This document shows, in pieces, positions 56,084 to 64,000 of a stretch of DNA of 64,000 nt (the first letter of the stretch is position 1; the number at the start of each line of letters is the position of its first letter). This DNA comes from Acidimicrobiia bacterium. GTDB taxonomy: Bacteria; Actinomycetota; Acidimicrobiia; Acidimicrobiales; AC-14. The translations under genes were made by a program, and so were the position numbers. The DNA is taken from contig JAHFUR010000022.1 in NCBI GenBank assembly GCA_023264995.1, positions 1 through 64,000 of the forward strand, in the 5' to 3' direction. The notes below the pieces were generated by a model, which ran no database searches, was not told the origin of the DNA, and saw only the letters and a program-made list of their open reading frames with translations.

Positions 56084-56944
56084 ATGCGCATCCGAAGGGT
56101 CGATGTCGGTCAGGTCACGCTCCAGGTCTCCGAGGCAGGAGAGGGCGGCCAGCCCGTCCTGCTCGTCCACGGTTTCACCGCCGACGCCGGCGAGGTCGCC
56201 GGCGTGCTCGACCCGCTGGCCGAGCTCGGGTGGCATGCCGTCGCGCCCGACCTGCGGGGCCACGGCCGCAGCGACCGCCCCGCCGATGCCGGCGCCTACA
56301 GCTTCGAGCTCCTGGCCGCCGACGTGCTGGCGCTGGCCGATACCCTGGGCTGGAGCCGCTTCGCCCTGGTCGGCCACTCGATGGGCGGTGCCATCGCCCA
56401 GCTGATCGCCCTCGACCATCCCCACCGCGTGAGCGGCCTGGTCCTGGCCAGCACGTTCCACGGGCCGGTGCCGGGGATCACCATGGAGCTGGTCGAGCTC
56501 GGCCGCTGGGTGGTCCGCCAGTCGGGCATGACGGGGCTCGCCGACGCCCTCGCCGCCCGCCGGGCCGAGAACCCCGAGTCCCTCGCCGCCTTCGAACGTC
56601 TCCAGGAGGCCCGCCCGGGGTACGCGGAGGAGTCGCGCGCCCGCCTGGTGGCCACGTCGCCCGACATGTGGATGGCCCTCGCCCCTTGCTTCGTCGACCA
56701 GGCCGACCGGCTCCACCGGCTCGGCCTGCTCGACCTGCCCACCGCCGTCATCGCCGGCGACCTCGACGCCACCATGCTCGACGATTGCCGCCGGATCGCC
56801 GGCGCCGTCCCGGGGGCCACGCTCACGGTCATCGCCGGCGCCGGCCACGTGCCCCAACTCGAGCAGCCCGAGGCCTGGTGGGACGCGCTTTCCGGCTTCC
56901 TCGAGCGATTGGTCGCTCCGGGGCCACCGACGGCCCCCGGTTGA
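56084..56944 (+). CDS. Alpha/beta hydrolase
   Basis: 286 residues. VLLVHGFTADAGEVAG forms the oxyanion turn, LVGHSMGGAIAQLIAL holds the nucleophile Ser in G-H-S-M-G, VIAGDLDATMLDDC carries the acid Asp and GAGHVPQLEQPEAW the His. No lid insertion larger than usual is visible. The substrate is unknown; the best matches are esterase, lactonase or peroxidase-like hydrolases. The promoter region contains TTGACG (56044-56049) and a -10-like TAGGTA/TAACCT. Confidence 0.87.
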   Translation: MRIRRVDVGQVTLQVSEAGEGGQPVLLVHGFTADAGEVAGVLDPLAELGWHAVAPDLRGHGRSDRPADAGAYSFELLAADVLALADTLGWSRFALVGHSMGGAIAQLIALDHPHRVSGLVLASTFHGPVPGITMELVELGRWVVRQSGMTGLADALAARRAENPESLAAFERLQEARPGYAEESRARLVATSPDMWMALAPCFVDQADRLHRLGLLDLPTAVIAGDLDATMLDDCRRIAGAVPGATLTVIAGAGHVPQLEQPEAWWDALSGFLERLVAPGPPTAPG

Positions 56945-56970
56945 CCGATCGCCGCCGGTACCATCGCCAG

Positions 56971-57008
56971 ATGACCGACGTGGCCGCATGATCGACGAGG
57001 CAGCATGA
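56971..57008 (+). promoter_or_regulatory. Two overlapping micro-ORFs leading into tldD
   Basis: ATG 56971 encodes MTDVAA and stops at 56989-56991. ATG 56988, inside that stop, encodes MIDEAA and stops at 57006-57008. ATG 57005, overlapping again, is the tldD start (MIDEAV). TACCAT (56959-56964) lies six bases before the first ATG, so the mRNA may begin at the first micro-ORF. The layout suggests translation of tldD by repeated termination and re-initiation. Confidence 0.5.
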
Positions 57009-58393
57009 TTGATGAGGCAGTCGTCGCACGGGTCCTGACCGCCGCCCTGCGGACCGGCGGGGACTTCGCCGAGGTGTTCGCCGAGGACCGCCGGTCGTCA
57101 TCGGCCCGCCTCGACGACGGCAAGATCGAGGAGCTGACCTCGGGCCGCGACCGCGGTGCCGGCATCCGTGTCGTGCGGGGCGAGACCACCGGGTTCGCCC
57201 ACACGTCCGACCTGACCGAGGAGGGCCTGCGGGCCGCGGCCGAGGCCGCGTCGGCAGCGTCCCGGGGTGGCGGCGGGGGGGTGCGGGAAGTGGCCCTGAC
57301 CCGCCGGGACAACCTCGCTCCCCACGAGGTGTCGGTGATGCCCGAGGACGTGCCCAAATCGCGCAAGGCCGAGCTGCTGCTCAAGGCCGACGACGCGGCC
57401 CGGGCCGCCGGCGGCGCCATCCGCCAGGTCGGGGCCACCTACGGCGACAGCCACCGGAAGATCCTCGTGGCCAACTCCGACGGCCTGCTCACCTCCGACG
57501 ACCAGGTGCGCACCCGGCTCATGGTCAGCTGCGTGGCCTCCGGCGACACCGGGATGCAGACGGGCTACGAGGCCCCCGGCCGCACGGTCGGTTTCGAGCT
57601 CTTCGACGAGGTCGACCCGGCCGACATCGCCGCCGAGGCGGCCCGCCGGGCCCTGGTGATGCTCAAGGCCCGCCCGGCGCCCAGCGGCACCCTCCCAGTC
57701 GTCCTCAAGCGAGGCGCCGGCGGGGTGCTGTTCCACGAGGCCTGCGGTCACGGGCTGGAGGCCGATCTCGTCGGGCGGGACGCCTCGGTCTTCCGTGACA
57801 AGGTCGGGACCCGGGTGGCCAGCCGGCTCGTGAACCTGGTCGACGACGGCACCTACGCCCGCGAGTGGGGCACCTACGCGATCGACGACGAGGGCCACGT
57901 GGCCCAGCGCAACTCCCTCATCGAGGACGGCGAGCTCACCGACTACATGTGGGACCACCTGCGGGCCCGCAAGGCCGGCCGCCAGTCGTCGGGGAACGGC
58001 CGGCGCCAGAGCTACCACCACCTCCCGATGGTGCGGATGACCAACACCTACGTACTCGCCGGCGAGGAGGACCCCGACGAGATCATCCGCCAGACCCCGC
58101 ACGGCATCTACTGCGTGCAGCTCGGCGGCGGGCAGGTCAACACAGCCACGGGCGACTTCGTGTTCGGCATCACCGAGGCCTACATGATCGAGAACGGGGA
58201 GATCACCCACCCCATCCGCTCGGCCAACCTCATCGGCAACGGGCCGGAGGTCCTCCAGGCCATCGATGCGGTCGGCAACGATTTCGACACCTGGACCGGC
58301 ACATGCGGCAAGGACGGCCAGGGCGTCCCGGTGTCCTCGGGGCAACCCACCCTCCGGGTCGCCGCCATGACCGTCGGGGGAACGGCAGCGTGA
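57005..58393 (+). CDS. tldD: TldD-type metalloprotease subunit
   Basis: 462 residues with the zinc motif HEACGHGLE (H244-E245-x3-H249) of the TldD subunit and EWGTYAIDDEGHVAQ, GIYCVQLGGGQVNTATGDF in the C-terminal half. TldD/TldE heterodimers digest unfolded peptides and mature microcins and some RiPPs through a channel in the dimer. The tldE-like gene overlaps by four bases, so the complex is co-translated. The start region is an imperfect duplication with overlapping micro-ORFs. Confidence 0.92.
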   Translation: MIDEAVVARVLTAALRTGGDFAEVFAEDRRSSSARLDDGKIEELTSGRDRGAGIRVVRGETTGFAHTSDLTEEGLRAAAEAASAASRGGGGGVREVALTRRDNLAPHEVSVMPEDVPKSRKAELLLKADDAARAAGGAIRQVGATYGDSHRKILVANSDGLLTSDDQVRTRLMVSCVASGDTGMQTGYEAPGRTVGFELFDEVDPADIAAEAARRALVMLKARPAPSGTLPVVLKRGAGGVLFHEACGHGLEADLVGRDASVFRDKVGTRVASRLVNLVDDGTYAREWGTYAIDDEGHVAQRNSLIEDGELTDYMWDHLRARKAGRQSSGNGRRQSYHHLPMVRMTNTYVLAGEEDPDEIIRQTPHGIYCVQLGGGQVNTATGDFVFGITEAYMIENGEITHPIRSANLIGNGPEVLQAIDAVGNDFDTWTGTCGKDGQGVPVSSGQPTLRVAAMTVGGTAA

Positions 58394-59733
58394 GCGACCT
58401 CCTCGCCCTCGCCGACCGTATCGTCGGCCAGGCCCGGGCCGGCGAGCAGGTCGAGGTGTTCCTCGGTCGGAGCCACCACACCGAGGTGAAGGTCTTCGAC
58501 GGAGCGGTCGAGTCGCTGTCGTCGGCCGACACCCAGGGCGTCGGCGTCAGGGTGATCGTCGATGGCCGGCAGGGCTTCGCTTACGCCGCCTCCCTCGACG
58601 AGGCCATCGTGGCCGAGACGCTCGACGAGGCCCGCGACAATGCCGGCTTCGGCACGGTCGACGAGCACCTCGGCCTGGCCGCGCCCGACGGCGTGGCGCC
58701 CGCCGACCTCGATCTGTTCCGGCCCGAGCTGGCCGACTTCCCCACCGCCCGCAAGGTCGAGATGGCCCTGGAGCTGGAACGGGCGGTCAGGGCCGCCGAC
58801 CCCCGCATCCGGGGCGTGGAGTCGGCCGAGTACGGGGACTCCATGTCAGAGTCGGCCCTGGCCTCCACCGAGGGCATCCGGGCCACCACCCGCCGCTCTG
58901 GCTGCTCCATCGTGGCGTCGGCCATGGCCGGCGAGGGCACCAGCACCATGACCGGCTCCGGCTATTCGGTCGCCCGTACGCCCGAGGACCTCGACCTGGC
59001 CAAGGCGGTCAAGGACGCCAGCGAGAAGTCCACCCGGCTCCTCGGCGCCCGCAAGCCCGCCTCCCGCCGGCTCACCGTGCTCCTCGACCCGTCGGTATCG
59101 GCGTCGTTCCTCGGCCTGTTGTCGTCGGGCCTGTCGGCGTCATCGGTCATCAAGGGCCGTTCGCTGTTCGCCGACCGCCAGGGCGAAGCCGTGGCCGTGC
59201 CGTTCCTGACCCTGGTCGACGACCCGACCGAGCCCCTGGCCTGGGGCGCCGGCCGCTACGACGCCGAGGGCCTGGCCAGCCGGCGCAACGTCCTGATCGC
59301 CGACGGGGTGCTGCAAGGCTTCCTGCACAACACCTACACCGGCCGGCGGTGCAACCAGCCCTCCAACGCGTCGGCGGTCCGGGGCGGCTACCGGTCGACA
59401 CCGGGCGCCGGCAGCCGGGCCCTGAGCCTCGCACCGGGCGACCGCAGCCAGGAGCAGCTCATGGCCGACGTGGGCACCGGCCTCCTCGTGCAGTCGGTCA
59501 CCGGCCTGCACTCGGGCGCCAACCCCATCAGCGGCGACTTCTCCGTCGGCGTGGAAGGGCTCCTGTTCCGCGACGGGGCGCCGGCCGAACCGGTGCGGGA
59601 GGCCACGATCGCCTCCACCCTCCAGCGCATGCTCCTCGACCTGGTGGCGGTGGGTGGCGACCGGGAGTGGCTCCCGGGAGGGGCGGCCGGGTTGACCCTC
59701 GTCATCGCCGACGTGCAGCTCAGCGGGTCCTGA
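58390..59733 (+). CDS. tldE: TldE/PmbA-type protease subunit
   Basis: 447 residues from GTG 58390, overlapping the tldD stop. The sequence follows PmbA/TldE, for example VEVFLGRSHHTEVKVFDGAV, AEYGDSMSESALASTEGIR and SVTGLHSGANPISGDFSVGV near the C-terminus, and lacks the HExxxH zinc motif, as expected for the inactive partner. With TldD it forms the peptide-degrading heterodimer. No RiPP precursor is recognisable nearby. Confidence 0.9.
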   Translation: MSDLLALADRIVGQARAGEQVEVFLGRSHHTEVKVFDGAVESLSSADTQGVGVRVIVDGRQGFAYAASLDEAIVAETLDEARDNAGFGTVDEHLGLAAPDGVAPADLDLFRPELADFPTARKVEMALELERAVRAADPRIRGVESAEYGDSMSESALASTEGIRATTRRSGCSIVASAMAGEGTSTMTGSGYSVARTPEDLDLAKAVKDASEKSTRLLGARKPASRRLTVLLDPSVSASFLGLLSSGLSASSVIKGRSLFADRQGEAVAVPFLTLVDDPTEPLAWGAGRYDAEGLASRRNVLIADGVLQGFLHNTYTGRRCNQPSNASAVRGGYRSTPGAGSRALSLAPGDRSQEQLMADVGTGLLVQSVTGLHSGANPISGDFSVGVEGLLFRDGAPAEPVREATIASTLQRMLLDLVAVGGDREWLPGGAAGLTLVIADVQLSGS

Positions 59734-59798
59734 CGCTCGGACTCCGGCCGACCCGCCGCGCACCCACCCGGTATGGCCCCCTCACCTAACCTCCGGCC

Positions 59799-60668
59799 GT
59801 GCCCCTCCTCGCCCAGGCCGCTGCCGGCCACATCCCCGTCGTGCATGCAATCGTCCTCGGGATCACCCAGGGACTTTCGGAGTTCCTGCCCATCTCATCC
59901 AGCGGCCATCTCATCCTCGTGCCCTGGTTGTTCGGATGGAAGGAGCTGACCGGGCCGGCCAACGTGGACCTCAACAAGACGTTCGACGTCGCCCTGCACG
60001 TCGGCACCTTCCTGGCCGTGATCGCCTATTTCCGGCAGGACCTGGCCCGGCTGGCCGTCGCCGGTATCACGTCGGTCCGCCATCGCGCCGTCCGCACCCC
60101 CGATGAGCGACTGGCCTGGCTCCTCCTCCTCTCGGCGGTGCCCGGGGCGGTCGTCGGCGCCGCCCTGGAGAGCGTGATCAACGACCACCTCGGCCAGATC
60201 TGGCTCATCGCGGTGATGCTCATCGTGTTCGGCTTGGTACTTTCCGTGGCCGACCGGCTCCCCAGCCGCCTGGCCGAGGCCGACTTCGGGCCCCGCCAGG
60301 CGGTCATCATGGGCCTGGCCCAGGCCGTCGCCCTCTCCCCGGGCGTGTCCCGCTCGGGTATCACCATGACCGCGGGCCGCTACCTGGGCTTCGACCGCAG
60401 CTCGGCCGCCCGCCTCTCGTTCCTGATGAGCGTGCCGATCACCGGCGGCGCCGCGCTCTACAAGGGCCTCGGCCTGGTCGCCGACGGCCTGCCCCCGGGC
60501 ACGGGTGCCGCGTTCCTGTGGGGGATCGTCGCCTCCGGGGTCACCGGGATTGCTGCGGTGGCGCTCCTGATGCGGGTGGTGAGGACACAGTCGTTCCGGC
60601 CGTTCGTGCTGTACCGCCTGGTGGCTGGGGCCGCGGTGCTGGTAGTCCTGGCCTCACCTCTGCGGTGA
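59799..60668 (+). CDS. uppP: Undecaprenyl-diphosphatase UppP
   Basis: 289 residues, about seven membrane helices. GITQGLSEFLPISSSGHLIL and SPGVSRSGITMTAGRYLGF are the two conserved active-site loops of BacA/UppP. The enzyme dephosphorylates undecaprenyl diphosphate on the outer face to recycle the cell-wall lipid carrier and can confer bacitracin resistance. GTG 59799 is preceded by TAACCT plus six bases, so the message is probably leaderless. Its 3' end overlaps the convergent CpaB-like gene by 128 bases. Confidence 0.93.
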   Translation: MPLLAQAAAGHIPVVHAIVLGITQGLSEFLPISSSGHLILVPWLFGWKELTGPANVDLNKTFDVALHVGTFLAVIAYFRQDLARLAVAGITSVRHRAVRTPDERLAWLLLLSAVPGAVVGAALESVINDHLGQIWLIAVMLIVFGLVLSVADRLPSRLAEADFGPRQAVIMGLAQAVALSPGVSRSGITMTAGRYLGFDRSSAARLSFLMSVPITGGAALYKGLGLVADGLPPGTGAAFLWGIVASGVTGIAAVALLMRVVRTQSFRPFVLYRLVAGAAVLVVLASPLR

Positions 60669-61269
60669 GGGTCAGGGTGACCACGCCGGCAGCCAGGGCA
60701 TAGGCCACCCGCAGAGCCTCCTCCGGGGCGACGACCACGGTGACCGCCTCGGGCCCGACGTCGATCACCGGGGCGGCCTCGGCCACCGGGAAGGTCGGGG
60801 CCTCGCCGGCGGGCGGCGGGTCGAAGGTGGCCAAGACGTCGGCCCGGTCTCCTCGACGCAACGAGACCGACGCCGGCCCTGTCGGCACGGCGACGGCTCG
60901 GGCACCGGCCGGCAGCAGCGCGGCCAGGCCTTCGAGCCCGTCGGGCGCCAGGTGGTGGGCGACCACGGCCGAGCCTCGGAACAGAGGGACGACCACCGTC
61001 CGGCCGACGACCCCAGCCGTGGCACCGAGCGCCCCTTCAGGGACGAACGCGGCCGGCATCGACCGCGCGACCACGTCGGCCGGGCGCAGGACCACGCCGA
61101 CCTCGATGGCCCGCGCCGCGACGACGACAGGCCGCAGGTGCCCGTAGCGGGCGGCCTGGGCGTCGGCCCGCCCGACCTGGCCGGCGACGGAAACGGCCGT
61201 GAAGGCGGCCAGAGCGGCGACGGCCACCCAGTACGGGAGTGGCGACCGAGTGAGACGGCGCAGGCGCAC
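60541..61269 (-). CDS. CpaB/RcpC-like SAF-domain protein
   Basis: 242 residues from GTG 61269 with GGAGG eight bases upstream. A single N-terminal membrane helix (YWVAVAALAAFTAVSVAG) is followed by a SAF domain: VVVAARAIEVGVVLRPADVV and GRTVVVPLFRGSAVVAHHL, as in CpaB of Flp pilus assembly. The tail (PGLPAPRPQPPGGTARTAG) is low-complexity and lies opposite the end of uppP, so part of it may be a run-on. No other pilus genes are in the window. Confidence 0.75.
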   Translation of the reverse strand: MRLRRLTRSPLPYWVAVAALAAFTAVSVAGQVGRADAQAARYGHLRPVVVAARAIEVGVVLRPADVVARSMPAAFVPEGALGATAGVVGRTVVVPLFRGSAVVAHHLAPDGLEGLAALLPAGARAVAVPTGPASVSLRRGDRADVLATFDPPPAGEAPTFPVAEAAPVIDVGPEAVTVVVAPEEALRVAYALAAGVVTLTLTAEVRPGLPAPRPQPPGGTARTAGTTVSSPPASGAPPQQSR

Positions 61270-61332
61270 AGCGTTTTCCTCCGGAGGAGTGCGAAGTCAC
61301 GGAGGGGGAAGCCGGGCGGTGCGCCCGAGAGC

Positions 61333-62133
61333 CTATGCCGGCAGCGACCCGGGGTCCATGGCCCCGTCGGCGCACCGACAGCCCGGGTCGACAGGGATGG
61401 CGGGGATGGCGGCGAGGAGCACGGCCTTGACCCGGTGGACGTTCTCGGCCAGCACGCGGAACACTTCCTCCATCGTCACTGCCTCGTCGCGGGCCACGCC
61501 GGCGTCGTAGTCGGTCACGAGGGCGAGGCCGCAGTAACAGATGCCCAGCTCCCTAGCCAGGACCGCCTCGGGGTACTGGGTCATGTTGACCACGTCCCAG
61601 CCGGCGGAGGAGAACCACCGTGACTCAGCCCGGGTGGAGAACCGCGGCCCTCCGATGACCACCACCGTGCCGCCCTCGTGCACCGTGACCCCTTCACCCC
61701 GAGCCGCACCCACGGCCACGCCGGCCAGCTCCGAGCAGTACGGGTCGGCGAAGGACACGTGGGCGGGCAGCGGGCCCTCGAAGAACGTGTCGGCCCGTCC
61801 GGATGTGCGGTCAACAAGCTGGTCGCACACCACGAAGTCACCCGGCCGCACATGGGCCTGCAGGGAGCCCACCGAGCAGGGGGCCAGAAGGCGCCTGACG
61901 CCCAGCCGGCGCAGCGCCCACAGGTTGGCCCGGTAGTTCACCCGGTGGGCGGGGATGGCGTGCCCCGGCCCGTGGCGGGGCAGGAAGGCGACCTGCCGGC
62001 CCCCGACGCGGCCCACGGCCACCGGGGCCGACGGAGCGCCGAACGGGGTCTGGACCACGACTTCCTCGACGTCGTCGAGGAAGGAGTAGAAGGCGGTGCC
62101 GCCAAACACGCCGATGTCGGCCGACGGCACCAT
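61333..62133 (-). CDS. mtnP: S-methyl-5'-thioadenosine phosphorylase
   Basis: 266 residues of the PNP/MTAP family: DIGVFGGTAFYSF with the phosphate-binding Gly-Thr, FLPRHGPGHAIPAHRVNYRA with the phosphate His and the substrate loop, and VVNMTQYPEAVLARELGICY with Met-Thr of the MTAP type. It cleaves methylthioadenosine by phosphate to adenine and methylthioribose 1-phosphate in methionine salvage. The start ATG 62133 is four bases after the FmdB-like gene's stop, so both are in one operon. Confidence 0.9.
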   Translation of the reverse strand: MVPSADIGVFGGTAFYSFLDDVEEVVVQTPFGAPSAPVAVGRVGGRQVAFLPRHGPGHAIPAHRVNYRANLWALRRLGVRRLLAPCSVGSLQAHVRPGDFVVCDQLVDRTSGRADTFFEGPLPAHVSFADPYCSELAGVAVGAARGEGVTVHEGGTVVVIGGPRFSTRAESRWFSSAGWDVVNMTQYPEAVLARELGICYCGLALVTDYDAGVARDEAVTMEEVFRVLAENVHRVKAVLLAAIPAIPVDPGCRCADGAMDPGSLPA

Positions 62134-62137
62134 GGAC

Positions 62138-62482
62138 CTACGCGGTCTTGGCCTCGGCTGCCTTGGGCTTGGCCTCGGTGGAGGGCTTGGCATCGGCCTT
62201 CGCCGGCTCAGCCTTGGGCTCGCTGGCCGCGGGGGCCTTCGTGCCCGACGAGGCGTCGGCCGACGTCTTCTCGGTCTTGGGCTCCGACGTCGGCTCGGTG
62301 CGACGCTTGCGGTTGTCGGTGCGGTAGAAACCGCTGCCCTTGAACGCGATCGACGGCGCACTGAACACCTTGCGGAGCGGGCCTCCACAGGCAGGGCACT
62401 CGGTCAGGGGCGCGTCCGCGAAGGACTGCACCACCTCGAGGCGTTCGCCACAGCTCTTACAGGCGTACTCGTACTTCGGCAT
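62138..62482 (-). CDS. FmdB-type zinc-ribbon protein
   Basis: 114 residues. MPKYEYACKSCGERLEVVQS and LTECPACGGPLRKVFSAPSI give a classic FmdB/CxxC-CxxC zinc ribbon (four Cys). After KGSGFYRTDN the sequence becomes a long Lys/Ala/Glu/Pro-rich tail (EPKAEPAKADAKP) that is probably disordered. The function is unknown; it is often annotated as a putative regulatory protein. It precedes mtnP by four bases and is divergent from the GGDEF gene (85 bases between starts). Confidence 0.88.
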   Translation of the reverse strand: MPKYEYACKSCGERLEVVQSFADAPLTECPACGGPLRKVFSAPSIAFKGSGFYRTDNRKRRTEPTSEPKTEKTSADASSGTKAPAASEPKAEPAKADAKPSTEAKPKAAEAKTA

Positions 62483-62566
62483 CAACCACTCCCGGGGGCC
62501 CGGTCCGGCGGGGATCGCACAGGTACCGGTCGAGTTCCAGCGTACCGCAGGCCGTACCATTGGGCC

Positions 62567-63589
62567 GTGGAGGATCCGAGGGCGCGGCTACGTGACTTCC
62601 GCCACGCACTGTCGCAGCTCGGCCACGTACTGGGGTCGACGCGCGACCGCCAGGTCATGGTGACCGCCCTGCTGGACACGACCACCACCTATCTGGGCGC
62701 CACCACCGGGGTCTTCTTCCTCGTCGTCGCCGGCAGCGAGCGCCTCCGCCCCATGGAGCGGGCCGGCCCCGGGCGGGACGCGCCGGTCGCCGAGCTGGCC
62801 GGTGGGGCGGGGCTGGCGGGCGCCGCCTCGCGGCAGGCGACAGCCGTCCTGTGGCCACGCGACGGCGACGCGACCCGGCCCGCGCCCGAGGAGCCAGACG
62901 CCGGGACCGGGGCCATGGCCATCCCCCTGCGGTCCGGCGGCCACGCCTTCGGCGTCCTGGCCTACTACGGGCGGCCGGCTCCGTTCGACGAGGAGGACCT
63001 GGGCTCCCTCGAGATCCTCGTCCGCCAGGCCGAGACGGCCATCGAGAACAGCTTCCTGTACGAGGAGGCGGTGCGACTGTCGCTCACCGACGGTATGACC
63101 GGGCTGTGGAACCGGCGCAACTTCGACCTGCGCCTCGAGTCGGAGCTCTCGCGGGCCCTGCGCTTCTCGGAGACGTTCGCGGTGGTCTTCGTCGAGCTCG
63201 ACCAGATGAAGTCGGTGAACGACCGCTACGGCCATCAGGCCGGCGACACGGTGCTGATCGAGCTCTCCCGCCGGCTCACCGAGGCGGTGCGCGAAGTTGA
63301 CATGGTGGCCCGGTGGGGTGGCGACGAGTTCACGCTCCTGCTCCCCAAGACGGGGTTGGCCGGCGCGCTGGCCCTGGCCGAGAAGATCCGGGCCGCCGCC
63401 GCCAACGCCCCCTTCCGGGTCGATGATTGGGCGATCGACGTCACCATCTCGGTCGGCGTGGCCGCCTACCCCGAGCACGGCCTGTCGGCCAAGGAGCTGG
63501 TGGCTGCCGCCGATGGCGCGATGTACCAGGCGAAAGCCAAGGGCCGCAACCGGGTCGAGCATGCGCAGGGAACGGGAGAGGAACCATGA
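62567..63589 (+). CDS. GAF-GGDEF diguanylate cyclase
   Basis: 340 residues from GTG 62567. An N-terminal GAF-like sensor (about 20-165, [20 protein letters not shown]) is followed by a GGDEF domain with [19 protein letters not shown] and the active site [15 protein letters not shown]. The intact GGDEF predicts conversion of two GTP to cyclic di-GMP. The inhibitory RxxD motif is not evident. TACCAT (62555-62560) lies six bases before GTG. The stop overlaps the start of galU by four bases, an unusual pairing that may link c-di-GMP level to sugar-nucleotide supply. Confidence 0.9.
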   Translation: MEDPRARLRDFRHALSQLGHVLGSTRDRQVMVTALLDTTTTYLGATTGVFFLVVAGSERLRPMERAGPGRDAPVAELAGGAGLAGAASRQATAVLWPRDGDATRPAPEEPDAGTGAMAIPLRSGGHAFGVLAYYGRPAPFDEEDLGSLEILVRQAETAIENSFLYEEAVRLSLTDGMTGLWNRRNFDLRLESELSRALRFSETFAVVFVELDQMKSVNDRYGHQAGDTVLIELSRRLTEAVREVDMVARWGGDEFTLLLPKTGLAGALALAEKIRAAAANAPFRVDDWAIDVTISVGVAAYPEHGLSAKELVAAADGAMYQAKAKGRNRVEHAQGTGEEP

Positions 63590-64000
63590 AGAGAATCCAC
63601 AAGGCGGTCATCCCGGCGGCGGGGCTCGGCACCCGGTTCCTGCCGGCCACCAAGGCCCAGCCAAAGGAAATGCTGCCCCTGGTCGACAAGCCGGCCATCC
63701 AGCACGTCGTCGAAGAGGCGGTGAAGGCCGGGCTCTGCGACATCCTGATCATCACCGGCCGCGGCAAGCGGGCCATCGAGGACCACTTCGACCGGTCCTT
63801 CGAGCTGGAGCACTACCTCGAGCAGGCCGGCAAGTTCGACATGCTGAAGGAGATGCAAGCCATCGCCGAGATGGCCAACATCCATTACGTCCGCCAGGGG
63901 GAGCCGCGCGGCCTCGGCCACGCCGTCGCCGTGGCCCGCCAGCACGTGGGTGACGAGCCGTTCGCGGTCATGCTCGGCGACGACATCATGACCGGGCAGT
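63586..64000 (+). CDS. galU: UTP-glucose-1-phosphate uridylyltransferase, 3' truncated
   Basis: The first 138 residues are present; the gene runs out of the window. [20 protein letters not shown], then [20 protein letters not shown] is the diagnostic GalU nucleotide-binding start, and [11 protein letters not shown]-like [27 protein letters not shown] follow. It makes UDP-glucose for polysaccharides, glycolipids and sugar-nucleotide conversions. The ATG overlaps the GGDEF stop. Confidence 0.93.
   Translation, partial: MKRIHKAVIPAAGLGTRFLPATKAQPKEMLPLVDKPAIQHVVEEAVKAGLCDILIITGRGKRAIEDHFDRSFELEHYLEQAGKFDMLKEMQAIAEMANIHYVRQGEPRGLGHAVAVARQHVGDEPFAVMLGDDIMTGQ

Noticed and set aside
61277-61288. 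TCCTCCGGAGGA palindrome as regulator of the CpaB-like gene
   Set aside because: It is simply the Shine-Dalgarno and its complement side by side with no loop; a regulatory hairpin cannot form from it alone.

Overview
The window is one contiguous piece of a very GC-rich actinobacterial chromosome. The best guess is the class Acidimicrobiia or a close relative. This rests on neocarzinostatin-like secreted proteins with Thr-rich linkers, an FGLLP-type membrane protein, an ergothioneine-type EgtA ligase, a two-subunit lycopene cyclase (CrtYc/CrtYd), many GTG starts and many apparently leaderless promoters. No 16S rRNA is present, so the taxon is inferred.

Layout. (1) 1-3600: membrane-stress-like genes, EgtA and a GT1 glycosyltransferase. 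(2) 3580-6080: a chromosomal toxin-antitoxin patch with Doc/RHH, DUF433/PIN-like and MNT/HEPN, the HEPN gene being broken. (3) 6154-33884: a 27.7-kb integrative element bounded by 59-bp direct repeats. It sits in the 3' half of tRNA-Arg(CCT), and a tyrosine recombinase lies next to the intact tRNA. It carries a MobF relaxase, a VirD4-like coupling protein, small HTH proteins and an XRE regulator, but no mating-pore genes, so it looks mobilizable. Its cargo is more TA-like modules (RES/Xre, an NTase pair, Doc/RHH, a second MNT), IS remnants and, at 11247-23102, a tightly packed six-gene DNA-processing island. (4) 33842-44770: chromosomal genes for secreted and membrane proteins, EngB, an AKR and an ATP-grasp enzyme. 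(5) 44770-56014: isoprenoid and carotenoid genes (dxs, crtYc/Yd, crtB, crtI, GGPP synthase) with lipid-type membrane enzymes. (6) 56084-64000: hydrolase, TldD/TldE, UppP, a CpaB-like protein, MTA phosphorylase, an FmdB zinc ribbon, a GGDEF protein and the start of GalU.

The most notable part is the island in the integrative element. A type III-like methyltransferase is followed by a Res helicase-nuclease fused at its C-terminus to a complete LexA/UmuD-type S24 protease domain, with a candidate Ala-Gly self-cleavage site. Divergent from them is a UvrD helicase fused to a Cas4/AddB-like nuclease. Convergent with that is a three-gene operon encoding a second Cas4-like nuclease, a protein of unknown family and a Upf1-like SF1 helicase. 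Five of the genes overlap a neighbour by a few bases, which suggests they are inherited together. I know no named defence system with this composition. A defence role is inferred from gene content and location.

A second recurrent theme is transcription without leaders. At least ten genes have a TANNNT-like -10 hexamer exactly six bases before an ATG or GTG, and this fixes several start sites.
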